From assembly GCA_022768945.1 (NCBI GenBank), contig JALEKY010000024.1, positions 1-64,000 of the forward strand: a stretch of DNA of 64,000 bases. Direction: 5' to 3'. The position numbers and the translations under genes are program-made. This document shows positions 46,919 to 56,046 of this stretch, piece by piece. The notes under the pieces were generated by a model. It saw only the letters and a program-made list of their open reading frames with translations. It did no database searches and was not told the origin of the DNA. Positions within the stretch are counted from its first letter, which is position 1, and each line of letters opens with the position of its first letter. The DNA comes from Christensenellaceae bacterium. GTDB taxonomy: Bacteria > Bacillota > Clostridia > Christensenellales > Borkfalkiaceae.

Positions 46919-48904
46919 TTGCAAAGGATAGGCGTATTTATTTGTTGGTGCGGCTCGAACATAGCCGCCACGGTAGACGTGAAAAAAGTCGCTGAAGCGG
47001 CTTTGAACGAACCGGGCGTAGTGTTCTCTGCCGATTATCAGTATATGTGTTCGCAAAGCGGACAACAGCTGATGAAAGACGCGATCAAGGAGAAAGGACT
47101 TACCGGCATAGTGGTATGTTCGTGTTCCCCGAGAATGCACGAAACAACGTTCAGAAAAGCTGCGGAAAGCTGCGGCATCAACCCGTACATGGTTGAAATA
47201 GCGAACATAAGAGAACATTGTTCGTGGATACATAAAGATATAAAAGAGGCTACCGAAAAAGCTATAATACTTATGCGTACCGCGGTTGCGAAAGTCAATC
47301 TCGACAATTCGCTCACGGCAGGCACGAGCGACGTAGTTAAACGCGCTCTCGTAATCGGCGGCGGTATTGCGGGTATTCAATCCGCGCTCGATATAGCCGA
47401 AGCGGGATATGAAGTAGACATAGTCGAAAAAGCGCCTACTATCGGAGGGAAGATGGCGCAGCTCGACAAGACTTTCCCGACGCTCGACTGCGCGGCTTGT
47501 ATTCTCACGCCGAAAATGGTTGAGGCTGCAAGCAACGAAAAAATCAAAATTTATTCTTTCTCGGAAGTTGAAAGCGTAAAAGGCTTCGTAGGAAACTTTA
47601 CGGCTAAAATAAAGAAAAAGGCAAGATTCGTAGACGAAAATCTCTGCACCGGTTGCGGACTTTGTACGGAAAAATGCCCTTCGAGAAAGACTCCCAACGA
47701 ATTTAACCGCGGCATGAACACCCGTTCGGCGGTATATATTCCGTTTGCTCAGGCGGTTCCGAAGCTCGCTATAATCGATCCTACCGCATGCTTGCATTTC
47801 AAAACCGGCAAGTGCGGTCTTTGCGAGAGAAACTGCTCGGCAAAGGCAATCAAATTCGACCAGCAGGACGAATATATCGAACAGAAATACGGCGCAATCG
47901 TAGTTGCTACCGGTTTCGACACGATTAAACTCGATAACTTCGGTGAATACGGTTACAACGAAAATCCGGATGTAATCACTTCGCTCGAGCTCGAAAGACT
48001 CATGAATGCGGCAGGTCCTACCGGCGGCGTGCTTCTCCGTCCTTCGGATAAACAGCATCCTAAGAAGATCGTATTCGTTCAGTGCGTCGGTTCGAGAGGT
48101 TTGCGCCCCTGCGATAAGCCTTACTGCTCGAAGATTTGCTGTATGTATACGGCTAAACACTCCATGCTTATCCGCGAAAAATATCCCGATACCGAAGTTA
48201 CCGTATTCTATATCGACGTAAGAACGCCGGGTAAGAATTTCGACGAATTCTATCGCAGAGCGGTCGAACAGTACGGCGTTAACTATATCAAAGGTCAGGT
48301 AGGAAAAGTAGTCGAAAACGACGGTAAACTCACCGTTTACGGTTCAGACCTTCTTATGAACGAACAAGTCGTGATCGACGCCGACCTCGTGGTTCTCGCA
48401 ACCGCAATCGAACCCGACAAGACGGCTAAGAGCGTGGCTACCATGCTTACCGCAAGCATAGACACGAACAACTTCTTCACCGAAGCTCACCCCAAGCTTC
48501 GCCCTGTAGAATCTCCTACGGCGGGCGTATTCCTTTCGGGCGTATGTCAGGGACCTAAGGATATTCCCGAAACGGTAGCTCAGGCAAGCGCGGCGGCTGT
48601 TAAGGTAGTAGGTTTGTTATCCAAGGATAAACTTACCTGCAATCCGTGCGTAGCGCATTCGGACGAAATGCTCTGCAACGGCTGCTCTTCGTGCGAGAAA
48701 GTTTGCCCTTACGGCGCAATAACTTATATAAACAAAGAAGTCAACGACCACGGCAAGAGAGAGGTAAGAAGACTTGCAAGCGTAAACGAAGCGGTTTGTC
48801 AGGGCTGCGGCGCATGCACGGTTGCTTGTCCTTCCGGCGCAATGGATTTGAAAGGCTTTACGAATAAACAGATTATGGCGGAGGTTGACGCGATATGCAA
48901 GTAG
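46919..48904 (+). CDS. hdrA: Heterodisulfide reductase subunit A-like FAD/Fe-S protein
   Basis: VIGGGIAGIQSALDIAEAGYEV, GGKMAQLDKTFPTLDCAACILTPKM, C-terminal CNGCSSCEKVCP/CQGCGACTVACP; TTG start. Confidence 0.9.
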   Translation: MQRIGVFICWCGSNIAATVDVKKVAEAALNEPGVVFSADYQYMCSQSGQQLMKDAIKEKGLTGIVVCSCSPRMHETTFRKAAESCGINPYMVEIANIREHCSWIHKDIKEATEKAIILMRTAVAKVNLDNSLTAGTSDVVKRALVIGGGIAGIQSALDIAEAGYEVDIVEKAPTIGGKMAQLDKTFPTLDCAACILTPKMVEAASNEKIKIYSFSEVESVKGFVGNFTAKIKKKARFVDENLCTGCGLCTEKCPSRKTPNEFNRGMNTRSAVYIPFAQAVPKLAIIDPTACLHFKTGKCGLCERNCSAKAIKFDQQDEYIEQKYGAIVVATGFDTIKLDNFGEYGYNENPDVITSLELERLMNAAGPTGGVLLRPSDKQHPKKIVFVQCVGSRGLRPCDKPYCSKICCMYTAKHSMLIREKYPDTEVTVFYIDVRTPGKNFDEFYRRAVEQYGVNYIKGQVGKVVENDGKLTVYGSDLLMNEQVVIDADLVVLATAIEPDKTAKSVATMLTASIDTNNFFTEAHPKLRPVESPTAGVFLSGVCQGPKDIPETVAQASAAAVKVVGLLSKDKLTCNPCVAHSDEMLCNGCSSCEKVCPYGAITYINKEVNDHGKREVRRLASVNEAVCQGCGACTVACPSGAMDLKGFTNKQIMAEVDAICK

Positions 48905-49350
48905 AAAACGGACAATTTAAACCGACTATCGTGGCGTTTTGTTGTAACTGGTGTTCCTATGCGGGTGCAGACCTTGCGGGAACGGGCAGAATGCAATATC
49001 CCGCCGAAGTAAAAATTATAAGAGTACCCTGCTCGTGCAGAGTTAATCCCATGTTCATTTTGCGCGCGTTTCAGCGCGGAGCGGACGGCGTAATCCTTTG
49101 CGGTTGCCATCCCGGGGATTGCCACTACACGACGGGCAACTACTATGCGAGAAGACGTATGACGATGCTCTTCGATTTCCTCGACTATCTCGGAATAGAA
49201 AAAGAAAGAACGAGAGTGGAGTGGGTATCCGCGGCGGAAGGCGCAAGATTCGCGTCCGTCATGAACGACTTCGTTAAAAAGGTAACCGAACTCGGTCCCA
49301 ACAAGAGAATAACAGACCTCCGTTGCAAACCGGAAAAGGAGGGTGAATAA
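48895..49350 (+). CDS. MvhD/FlxD-like [2Fe-2S] subunit
   Basis: VAFCCNWCSYAGADLAGTGRMQYP...VPCSCRV...CGCHPGDCHY. Confidence 0.88.
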   Translation: MQVENGQFKPTIVAFCCNWCSYAGADLAGTGRMQYPAEVKIIRVPCSCRVNPMFILRAFQRGADGVILCGCHPGDCHYTTGNYYARRRMTMLFDFLDYLGIEKERTRVEWVSAAEGARFASVMNDFVKKVTELGPNKRITDLRCKPEKEGE

Positions 49351-50333
49351 TGCAGAAAGTAGTCGATATTATGAAAAAGAGGGCTCTTCAGCTTCTCGAA
49401 CAGGGAACGGTAAACCGCGTTTTAGGCTGGAAAAACGGTGATTTCACCTACGACCAGACGCCCGCCGTTTTCAATTCGAAAGAAGAAGTAAACGAGCTTG
49501 TATATAATGATTTCAGCGCGGCAAATCTTTCCAAATATCTCATAGCGGAAACCAAAAAAGAAGGCAAAATTCTTGCGTTCTTAAAGCCCTGCGATACATA
49601 CAGCTTCAATCAGCTTATAAAAGAACACCGCATTAATCGCGAGAACGTTTACGTAATCGGCGTCGAGTGTCAGGGTAAGGTGGACGTCGAAAAGGTCAGA
49701 GCTCTCGGAGCGAAAGGCGTTACCGGAGTCGAAGTCGACGGAGAAACCGTTACCGCGCACACCCTTTACGGAGATAAGACGTTTACCAAAGAAAGCGTTC
49801 TTATGGAAAAATGCCTCGCTTGCAAGGGTAAAACCCATATGGCTTACGACGAACTTATCATCGTAAACCCTGTAGAGGATAAGAAGAACGACAGATTTAA
49901 GCAGGTAGAAGAGCTTGAAAACATGACTCCCGACGAAAGATTCGCTTTCTGGCAAGGTCAGCTTTCCAAGTGCATAAGATGCAACGCCTGCAGAAACGTT
50001 TGCCCGGCGTGCAGCTGCCTTAAATGCGTGTTCGACAATCCGAATTCCGGTGTTGCAAGCAAAGCGGTGCCGGATACTTTCGAAGAACAACTCTTCCACG
50101 TAATCCGCGCGTTCCACGTTGCCGGCAGATGTACCGACTGCGGCGAATGCTCGAGAGTTTGCCCGCAGAATATTCCTCTTCACCTTCTCAACAGAAAGTT
50201 CATCAAGGATATAAATAAGTTCTACGGCGAATATCAGGCGGGTGCCGATACCGAAACCCGCGCTCCGCTCACAAACTTCACTAAAGAAGACGTAGAGCCG
50301 AGCGTCATCTCCGACAAAGGAGGTAAAGCATAA
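49350..50333 (+). CDS. FlxC-like 4Fe-4S subunit
   Basis: CIRCNACRNVCPACSC and CTDCGECSRVCP; FLKPCDTYSFNQLIKEHRI N-terminal region. Confidence 0.75.
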   Translation: MQKVVDIMKKRALQLLEQGTVNRVLGWKNGDFTYDQTPAVFNSKEEVNELVYNDFSAANLSKYLIAETKKEGKILAFLKPCDTYSFNQLIKEHRINRENVYVIGVECQGKVDVEKVRALGAKGVTGVEVDGETVTAHTLYGDKTFTKESVLMEKCLACKGKTHMAYDELIIVNPVEDKKNDRFKQVEELENMTPDERFAFWQGQLSKCIRCNACRNVCPACSCLKCVFDNPNSGVASKAVPDTFEEQLFHVIRAFHVAGRCTDCGECSRVCPQNIPLHLLNRKFIKDINKFYGEYQAGADTETRAPLTNFTKEDVEPSVISDKGGKA

Positions 50334-51373
50334 TGTTGAAAATCAATAAAAGCAACCTCGAAAAGCTCTTTAACGCTATATCGGAGAAGCAGAATTTATA
50401 CATTCCCTGCAACGTAAACGGCAAGACCAATTACGCTGTTTACGGCGAGGGCGCACAGGTTGACCTTGAAACTTTAAAGACGGTTAAATCTGCAAAGGAA
50501 GTATTCTTCCCTCAGTGCGAAGACATAGTTTCGTTCAAGAGAAACGGTAAAGCCGTAGAGGTTATCGACGTAAGAAAGGAAAGCGAAGATTTCACCGTTT
50601 TCGGCGTTCGCGCATGCGATCTTAAGAGTTTTGAAATTCTCGATACCGTATTCCTTTCCGAACCCGTAGATACGTATTATCAGACGAAGAGAGAACACGG
50701 AACGGTAGTAACTCTCGCTTGTAATTATCCCGAAGAATCCTGCTTCTGCCATACGTTCGGAATAAACGCTTCCGAGCCGAAAGGAGACGTTACTTGTTGG
50801 TTTGCAGGCGATTTCCTTTATTGGCAGGCTAATACAGAAAAGGGCTTAAATCTCACAAAAACCGTTGAATCCTTATTCGAAAAAGCTACGGCGAAAGACG
50901 AGAAAGAGGTTGAAACGGAAAAGAAAGAAATAGAAAAAAGAACGGAAAAACTTCCTCTTTACGACCTTACGACGGAAGGTTGGGGAAAGGACTCCGTACT
51001 TCTCGAAAAATTCAATTCGCCTCTTTGGCAGTCTCTTTCCGAGGCGTGCCTCGGCTGCGGCGCATGCACGTTCGTCTGCCCCACGTGTCAGTGTTACGAT
51101 ATTAAGGATTTCGATAAGGGACACGGCATACAGCGTTATCGTTGCTGGGACTCCTGCATGTACAACGACTTCACTATGATGGCCCACGGAACGCCCCGTC
51201 CCACGCAGATGCAGCGTTTCCGTCAGAGATTTATGCATAAGCTCGTATATTATCCTAAGAACAACGAAGGAACGTTCGGTTGCGTAGGTTGCGGCAGATG
51301 CGTAGAAAAATGCCCCATTCATATGAATATAACCAAGGTAATGAAAGCGTTCGGAGGAAAGAAAAATGACTAA
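50333..51373 (+). CDS. FlxB-like (HydB/AsrA-related) 4Fe-4S subunit
   Basis: VFGVRACDLKSFEILDTVFL, CLGCGACTFVCPTCQCYDI, CVGCGRCVEKCP. Confidence 0.8.
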   Translation: MLKINKSNLEKLFNAISEKQNLYIPCNVNGKTNYAVYGEGAQVDLETLKTVKSAKEVFFPQCEDIVSFKRNGKAVEVIDVRKESEDFTVFGVRACDLKSFEILDTVFLSEPVDTYYQTKREHGTVVTLACNYPEESCFCHTFGINASEPKGDVTCWFAGDFLYWQANTEKGLNLTKTVESLFEKATAKDEKEVETEKKEIEKRTEKLPLYDLTTEGWGKDSVLLEKFNSPLWQSLSEACLGCGACTFVCPTCQCYDIKDFDKGHGIQRYRCWDSCMYNDFTMMAHGTPRPTQMQRFRQRFMHKLVYYPKNNEGTFGCVGCGRCVEKCPIHMNITKVMKAFGGKKND

Positions 51374-52190
51374 TGACAGACTTATACCGGTGCCGGGCGT
51401 TATAACCGAAATAAGAAGGGATACTCCCGACGTAAAAACTTTCAGAGTAGTAGGGCGTGACGGTAAAAAACCGTTCGTCAACATACCCGGTCAATGCGCG
51501 ATGGTATCCGTACCTGGCGTAGGCGAATCCATGTTCTCCGTAACATCCTCGCCCGAAACTCCGTATATGGAGTTTTCCATTAAAAAATGCGGATGCGTTA
51601 CAGAATGGCTCCACTCTGCGGAAGTAGGCACCGAAATAACCGTAAGAGGACCTTTCGGAAACGGCTTCCCCGTCAATACCGAATTCAAAGGTAAAAACCT
51701 TGTATTCATTGCCGGAGGTATCGGTCTCGCTCCTCTTCGTTCGGTAATCAACTACGTAAGAGCGAACAGAGCCGATTACGGTAAGGTAACCGTCGTTTAC
51801 GGTTCGAGATCAAAAGACGACCTCGTCGATTTCGAAGAAATTAAGAACGAATGGGCTAACGAGAAAGATTTTACAGTATATCTGACAATCGACCGTCCGC
51901 AGGACACATGGGACGGACACGTAGGTTTCGTACCCGCATACGTAAAAGAGTTGAATCTCAGAACGAGTGACACCGTAATCCTCTGCGGTCCTCCGATAAT
52001 GATTAAGTTCACGCTTGCGGCTCTTATCGAACTCGGGTTTGAAAAAACTCAGGTTTACACCACTATGGAGCTTCGCATGAAATGCGGCATAGGCAAGTGC
52101 GGCAGATGCAACATAGGCGATAAATATGTCTGCAAGGACGGACCTGTTTTCCGTTGTGATCAGATAGACGAAATGCCTAACGAATATTAA
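51366..52190 (+). CDS. FlxA-like (HydG/AsrB-related) FAD/NAD(P)H-binding subunit
   Basis: GPFGNGFPV, FIAGGIGLAPLRSVI, CGPPIMIKFT, C-terminal CGIGKCGRCNIG...C 2Fe-2S motif. Confidence 0.85.
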   Translation: MTNDRLIPVPGVITEIRRDTPDVKTFRVVGRDGKKPFVNIPGQCAMVSVPGVGESMFSVTSSPETPYMEFSIKKCGCVTEWLHSAEVGTEITVRGPFGNGFPVNTEFKGKNLVFIAGGIGLAPLRSVINYVRANRADYGKVTVVYGSRSKDDLVDFEEIKNEWANEKDFTVYLTIDRPQDTWDGHVGFVPAYVKELNLRTSDTVILCGPPIMIKFTLAALIELGFEKTQVYTTMELRMKCGIGKCGRCNIGDKYVCKDGPVFRCDQIDEMPNEY

Positions 52191-52229
52191 TACGCTCGAA
52201 CAGATTGTTTTGGAGGTCACTATTTTAAA

Positions 52230-52904
52230 ATGGAAAAAAATGTAGATATTTTTCTTTACGGAAAAAAATACAGCGTACCCGAAAGTCTTACAATAATGGG
52301 CGCTATGGAATATGCGGGGTATCGTCTTGTTCGCGGTTGCGGTTGCAGAAACGGCTTTTGCGGCGCGTGCGCTACGATATACAGAATAAAGGGCAAACAG
52401 GAGCTTCACGCCTGCCTCGCCTGCCAGACTCAGGTTCAGGAGGGAATGTACATAGCTACGCTCCCGTTCTTCCCGCTCGTAAAGCAGGTTTACGATATCA
52501 ATAAAATCAAGCCCGAACAGCAGATTATGATGCAGCTTTACCCCGAAATCTACGCTTGCGTAGGTTGTAACGCCTGCACCAAGGCTTGCACGCAGGGGCT
52601 CAACGTAATGCAGTACATCGCATACGCTCAGCGCGGCGACTTCAAAAAGTGCGCGGAGGAATCTTTCGACTGCGTTATGTGCGGAGTATGTTCTTCGCGT
52701 TGTCCCGCGGGCATTTCGCATCCGCAGGTCGCTCTTCTCGCCCGCAGACTTAACGGTAAGTATCTCGAACCCAAGAGCGAACACCTTCTCGAGAGAGTAA
52801 AGGAAATCGCAGAGGGCGGCTATGATAAACTCATCGAGGACATTATGAATAAGCCTTTGGACGAGATTAAAGAGCTTTACAATACAAGAGAAATCGAAAA
52901 ATAA
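52230..52904 (+). CDS. Fumarate reductase/TfrB-type iron-sulfur subunit (no CCG domain)
   Basis: CGCRNGFCGACATIYRIKGKQELHACLAC 2Fe-2S; CVGCNACTKACTQG and CVMCGVCSSRCPAG. Confidence 0.75.
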   Translation: MEKNVDIFLYGKKYSVPESLTIMGAMEYAGYRLVRGCGCRNGFCGACATIYRIKGKQELHACLACQTQVQEGMYIATLPFFPLVKQVYDINKIKPEQQIMMQLYPEIYACVGCNACTKACTQGLNVMQYIAYAQRGDFKKCAEESFDCVMCGVCSSRCPAGISHPQVALLARRLNGKYLEPKSEHLLERVKEIAEGGYDKLIEDIMNKPLDEIKELYNTREIEK

Positions 52905-52915
52905 GGAGAAGCACT

Positions 52916-54514
52916 ATGTATACACCGGAAATGCTTGAATCTATAAAGAAAGTTGAAGCAACGAGAGGCGAACGCATAGGCGCAAACCTCCGCAGAATGA
53001 CCGCCGACGAAAAGGACGCGGTTTTAAAGGCTTTTCACCCCGACTATAAGGAAAGCGCGTTCACCACTTTGAAAGTCGGAGCGAATAAGGGCGAAAAAGT
53101 TCCTCTCGAACTCGAAGCCACGTTAGAGGGTAAAAGCCGTATTCTCGGCAAAAAAATCAATCTCGATAAAATCGATTACGACGTAGACGTTCTCGTTATC
53201 GGAGGCGGCGGAGCAGGTTCTTCGGCTGCAATCGAGGCGAACGAAGGCGGCGCGAACGTTATGATGGTAACAAAGCTCCGTATAGGCGACGCCAACACGA
53301 TGATGGCAGAAGGCGGCATTCAGGCTGCAGATAAACCTAACGACAGCCCCGCTCAGCACTATCTCGACGCGTTCGGCGGCGGACACTTCGCAGCAAAGCC
53401 CGAGCTTTTGAGAAAGCTCGTTATGGACGGTCCCGAATGTATCGAATGGCTCAACGAGCTCGGCGTAGAGTTCGACAAAGCTCCTGACGGAACGATGATT
53501 ACCACGCACGGCGGCGGCACTTCGAGAAAGAGAATGCACGCGGCTAAGGACTATTCGGGCGCGGAAATCATGAGAACGCTTCGCGACGAAGTTTTGAACC
53601 GCGGTATTCCCGTAGTAGACTTTACTTCCGCTATAGAGCTTATCAAGGACGATGAAGGCAAAATTGCCGGAGCCGTTCTCCTCAATATGGAAACCAACGA
53701 AATTCTTATCGCGCGCGCAAAAACGGTTATAATCGCAACGGGCGGCGCGGGAAGAATGCACTATCAGGGCTTCCCGACATCCAACCATTACGGCGCAACG
53801 GCGGACGGGCTCGTTCTCGCTTATCGCGCGGGTGCAAAGCTCCTTTATCAGGATACTTTGCAGTATCACCCGACCGGCGCGGCTTTCCCGTCTCAGATAT
53901 TCGGCGCGCTTGTTACCGAAAAGGTTCGTTCTCTCGGCGCGCAACTCGTAAACAGCGAGGGCGAAGCATTTATGAACCCGCTCGAAACTCGTGACGTTTC
54001 CGCTTCTTCCATTATCAGAGAATGCACGGAAAGAGGCAAGGGCGTTAAGACTTCTCAGGGCGAAGGCGTATGGCTCGATACCCCGATGATAGACATTATC
54101 GGAGGAGAAGGCACAATTGAAAAGCGCATTCCCGCAATGATGAGAATGTTCGGCAAATACGGCATAGATATAAGAAAACAGCCTATTTTGGTTTATCCTA
54201 CGCTTCACTATCAGAACGGCGGTATAGATATAACCGTGGACGGCATGAGCTGCATTCCCAACCTTTACGTCGCAGGCGAAGCGGTAGGGGGAATACACGG
54301 CAGAAACAGACTTATGGGCAATTCTCTTCTCGACGTAGTCGTATTCGGCAGAAACGCGGGACAGCACGCTGCGGAAAAATGCAAAACCGTAAAACTCGGC
54401 AAGCTCACGCTCAAACACGTTGAAGAGTTCGAGAAAGAAGCCGCAAAGGCTGTTCCCGGCGAACGTAAAATTTCGCCTATACTTCTTCCCGATTACACAA
54501 GGAAGGATATGTAA
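52916..54514 (+). CDS. frdA: Fumarate reductase-type flavoprotein subunit
   Basis: VIGGGGAGSSAAIEA, MMAEGGIQAA, QYHPTGAAFPSQIFGALVTEKVRSLG, LHYQNGGIDI, HGRNRLMGNSLLD. Confidence 0.85.
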   Translation: MYTPEMLESIKKVEATRGERIGANLRRMTADEKDAVLKAFHPDYKESAFTTLKVGANKGEKVPLELEATLEGKSRILGKKINLDKIDYDVDVLVIGGGGAGSSAAIEANEGGANVMMVTKLRIGDANTMMAEGGIQAADKPNDSPAQHYLDAFGGGHFAAKPELLRKLVMDGPECIEWLNELGVEFDKAPDGTMITTHGGGTSRKRMHAAKDYSGAEIMRTLRDEVLNRGIPVVDFTSAIELIKDDEGKIAGAVLLNMETNEILIARAKTVIIATGGAGRMHYQGFPTSNHYGATADGLVLAYRAGAKLLYQDTLQYHPTGAAFPSQIFGALVTEKVRSLGAQLVNSEGEAFMNPLETRDVSASSIIRECTERGKGVKTSQGEGVWLDTPMIDIIGGEGTIEKRIPAMMRMFGKYGIDIRKQPILVYPTLHYQNGGIDITVDGMSCIPNLYVAGEAVGGIHGRNRLMGNSLLDVVVFGRNAGQHAAEKCKTVKLGKLTLKHVEEFEKEAAKAVPGERKISPILLPDYTRKDM

Positions 54515-54544
54515 TTAAAAATTAAGAGGAAATATAACATTATA

Positions 54545-55807
54545 ATGAATAGTTTACTTGCATTCAGCGACGTGTTGTCTATAAGCGGAATAACCGCGGT
54601 AATTTGCGGCTGTTTCCTTATAGCGACAATCGGCTATCTTTTGGGGAGGATAACCGTAAAAGGCGTTTCGCTCGGCACGGCAGGGGTGTTCCTTGTTGCA
54701 ATCGGGTTCGGATTCCTTTTCGCTATTCCGGGACTTAAAGACCTCGACTTTTTAAAGAACTTCTATATACCCGATTCGTCCGCAACCGCTTATAAGTATT
54801 ACAACGAAATCGACAGTTTAGGTTTGATTTTGTTCGTTACCGCGGTCGGATACATAGCCGGTCCCACATTTTTCAGAAATCTGAAAAAGAACGCCACAAG
54901 CTACGTTCTTCTCGGCGCAATCATCATTTTATCCGGCGTTCTCGTAGCTGTCGGATTTGCGTTTTTGCCGGATATAGGTTCCGGCTTCAGCGCGGGCATT
55001 CTCTCGGGCGCGCTTACTTCCACCCCCGCGTTTTCCGCGGCGGAGGAAGCCGCAAAAGCCGCCGGACAGGACGTTGCAATGGTCGCTCTCGGTCACGCAA
55101 TCGCATATCCTTTCGGCGTTGTAGGCGTTGTTCTCTTCGTTCAGCTCGTTCCTAAAATAATGAAGGCGAACAAAGAAGAGGAAATCGCAAAAATGCTTTC
55201 CGTTTCCACGGGCGAAGAAAAGGCGGAAGAGAAAAAGCTCTTCAGTATCGACGAGTTCGGTCTTGCCGCTTTCGGCTTGGCTGTCGTGCTCGGCATAATT
55301 CTCGGTAAACTCACCGTAACTATCGGTTCGTTGAAGTTTAACCTCGGTACCACCGGCGGTCCGCTTATCGTAGCTTTGATTTTCGGTCACTTCGGAAGAA
55401 TAGGCAAAATCTCTCTCAAAGTTCCCGAACATACACTTAAAGTGTTCAGAGAATTCGGTCTTATGCTCTTCCTTATCGGCGCGGGCGTAAGAGGCGGCGT
55501 AAGCCTTCTCGAAAAAATTCTCGCCGGCAACTTCGATCCGATGCTTATCCTTTGGGGATTCATAGCCGGCGCGATTATGACCGTCGTTCCGATGATAATC
55601 GGTTTCTTCTTTGCGAAGAACGTTCTGAAGCTTCCTTTGTTCAACAACCTCGGTTCGATCACCGGCGGTATGACGTCTACTCCGGCTCTCGGTTCGCTCT
55701 GTCAGGTAGCCGGTACTGATAACGTTGCAGGCGCGTATGCGGCAACCTATCCTATCGCTTTGATACTTATAGTCATTGCGTCGAATCTTATAGTCACGTT
55801 GATATAG
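54545..55807 (+). CDS. AspT/YidE/YbjL-type transporter, candidate C4-dicarboxylate exporter
   Basis: Two homologous hydrophobic halves (YIAGPTFFRNL...SGALTSTPAF / LMLFLIGAGVRGG...GGMTSTPALG). Confidence 0.75.
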   Translation: MNSLLAFSDVLSISGITAVICGCFLIATIGYLLGRITVKGVSLGTAGVFLVAIGFGFLFAIPGLKDLDFLKNFYIPDSSATAYKYYNEIDSLGLILFVTAVGYIAGPTFFRNLKKNATSYVLLGAIIILSGVLVAVGFAFLPDIGSGFSAGILSGALTSTPAFSAAEEAAKAAGQDVAMVALGHAIAYPFGVVGVVLFVQLVPKIMKANKEEEIAKMLSVSTGEEKAEEKKLFSIDEFGLAAFGLAVVLGIILGKLTVTIGSLKFNLGTTGGPLIVALIFGHFGRIGKISLKVPEHTLKVFREFGLMLFLIGAGVRGGVSLLEKILAGNFDPMLILWGFIAGAIMTVVPMIIGFFFAKNVLKLPLFNNLGSITGGMTSTPALGSLCQVAGTDNVAGAYAATYPIALILIVIASNLIVTLI

Positions 55808-55828
55808 CGTCGTGAAACAATAAAACAT

Positions 55829-55867
55829 GAAAGTCCCTTTTTTCACACGAAAACAGGGACTTTTTTC
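55829..55867. terminator. Bidirectional-looking terminator
   Basis: ACATGAAAGTCCCT...AGGGACTTTTTTCATG. Confidence 0.85.
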
Positions 55868-55951
55868 ATGCAAAAAATATATTGTTAAAAATGAATGTCG
55901 CTCCTTTTTTGCACGCTTGAAAATAATGCTCCCTTTTTTTAGCAAAAACCA

Positions 55952-56014
55952 TTGACAAGCCGATATTTTCGTGATACAATTTAAAACGAAAGCAAAAGAA
56001 AGTAAATGCTTTCG
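55952..56014 (+). promoter_or_regulatory. Sigma-A promoter plus operator of the sugar operon
   Basis: TTGACA-17-TACAAT (55952-55980); CGAAAGCA (55987-55994)/TGCTTTCG (56007-56014) at the start site. Confidence 0.7.
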
Positions 56015-56046
56015 ATAATTTTCAAATCAAGGAAGCAAAACAAAAA

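Noticed and set aside
46901-48160. 419-aa minus-strand ORF
   Set aside because: Antisense to hdrA, no recognisable domain; stop-poor antisense frame from codon bias.
53123-54418. 431-aa minus-strand ORF
   Set aside because: Antisense to frdA, Arg/Ser/Val-rich shadow ORF.
54929-55945. 338-aa minus-strand ORF spanning the transporter and terminator
   Set aside because: Antisense shadow frame with highly charged composition, crosses a terminator.
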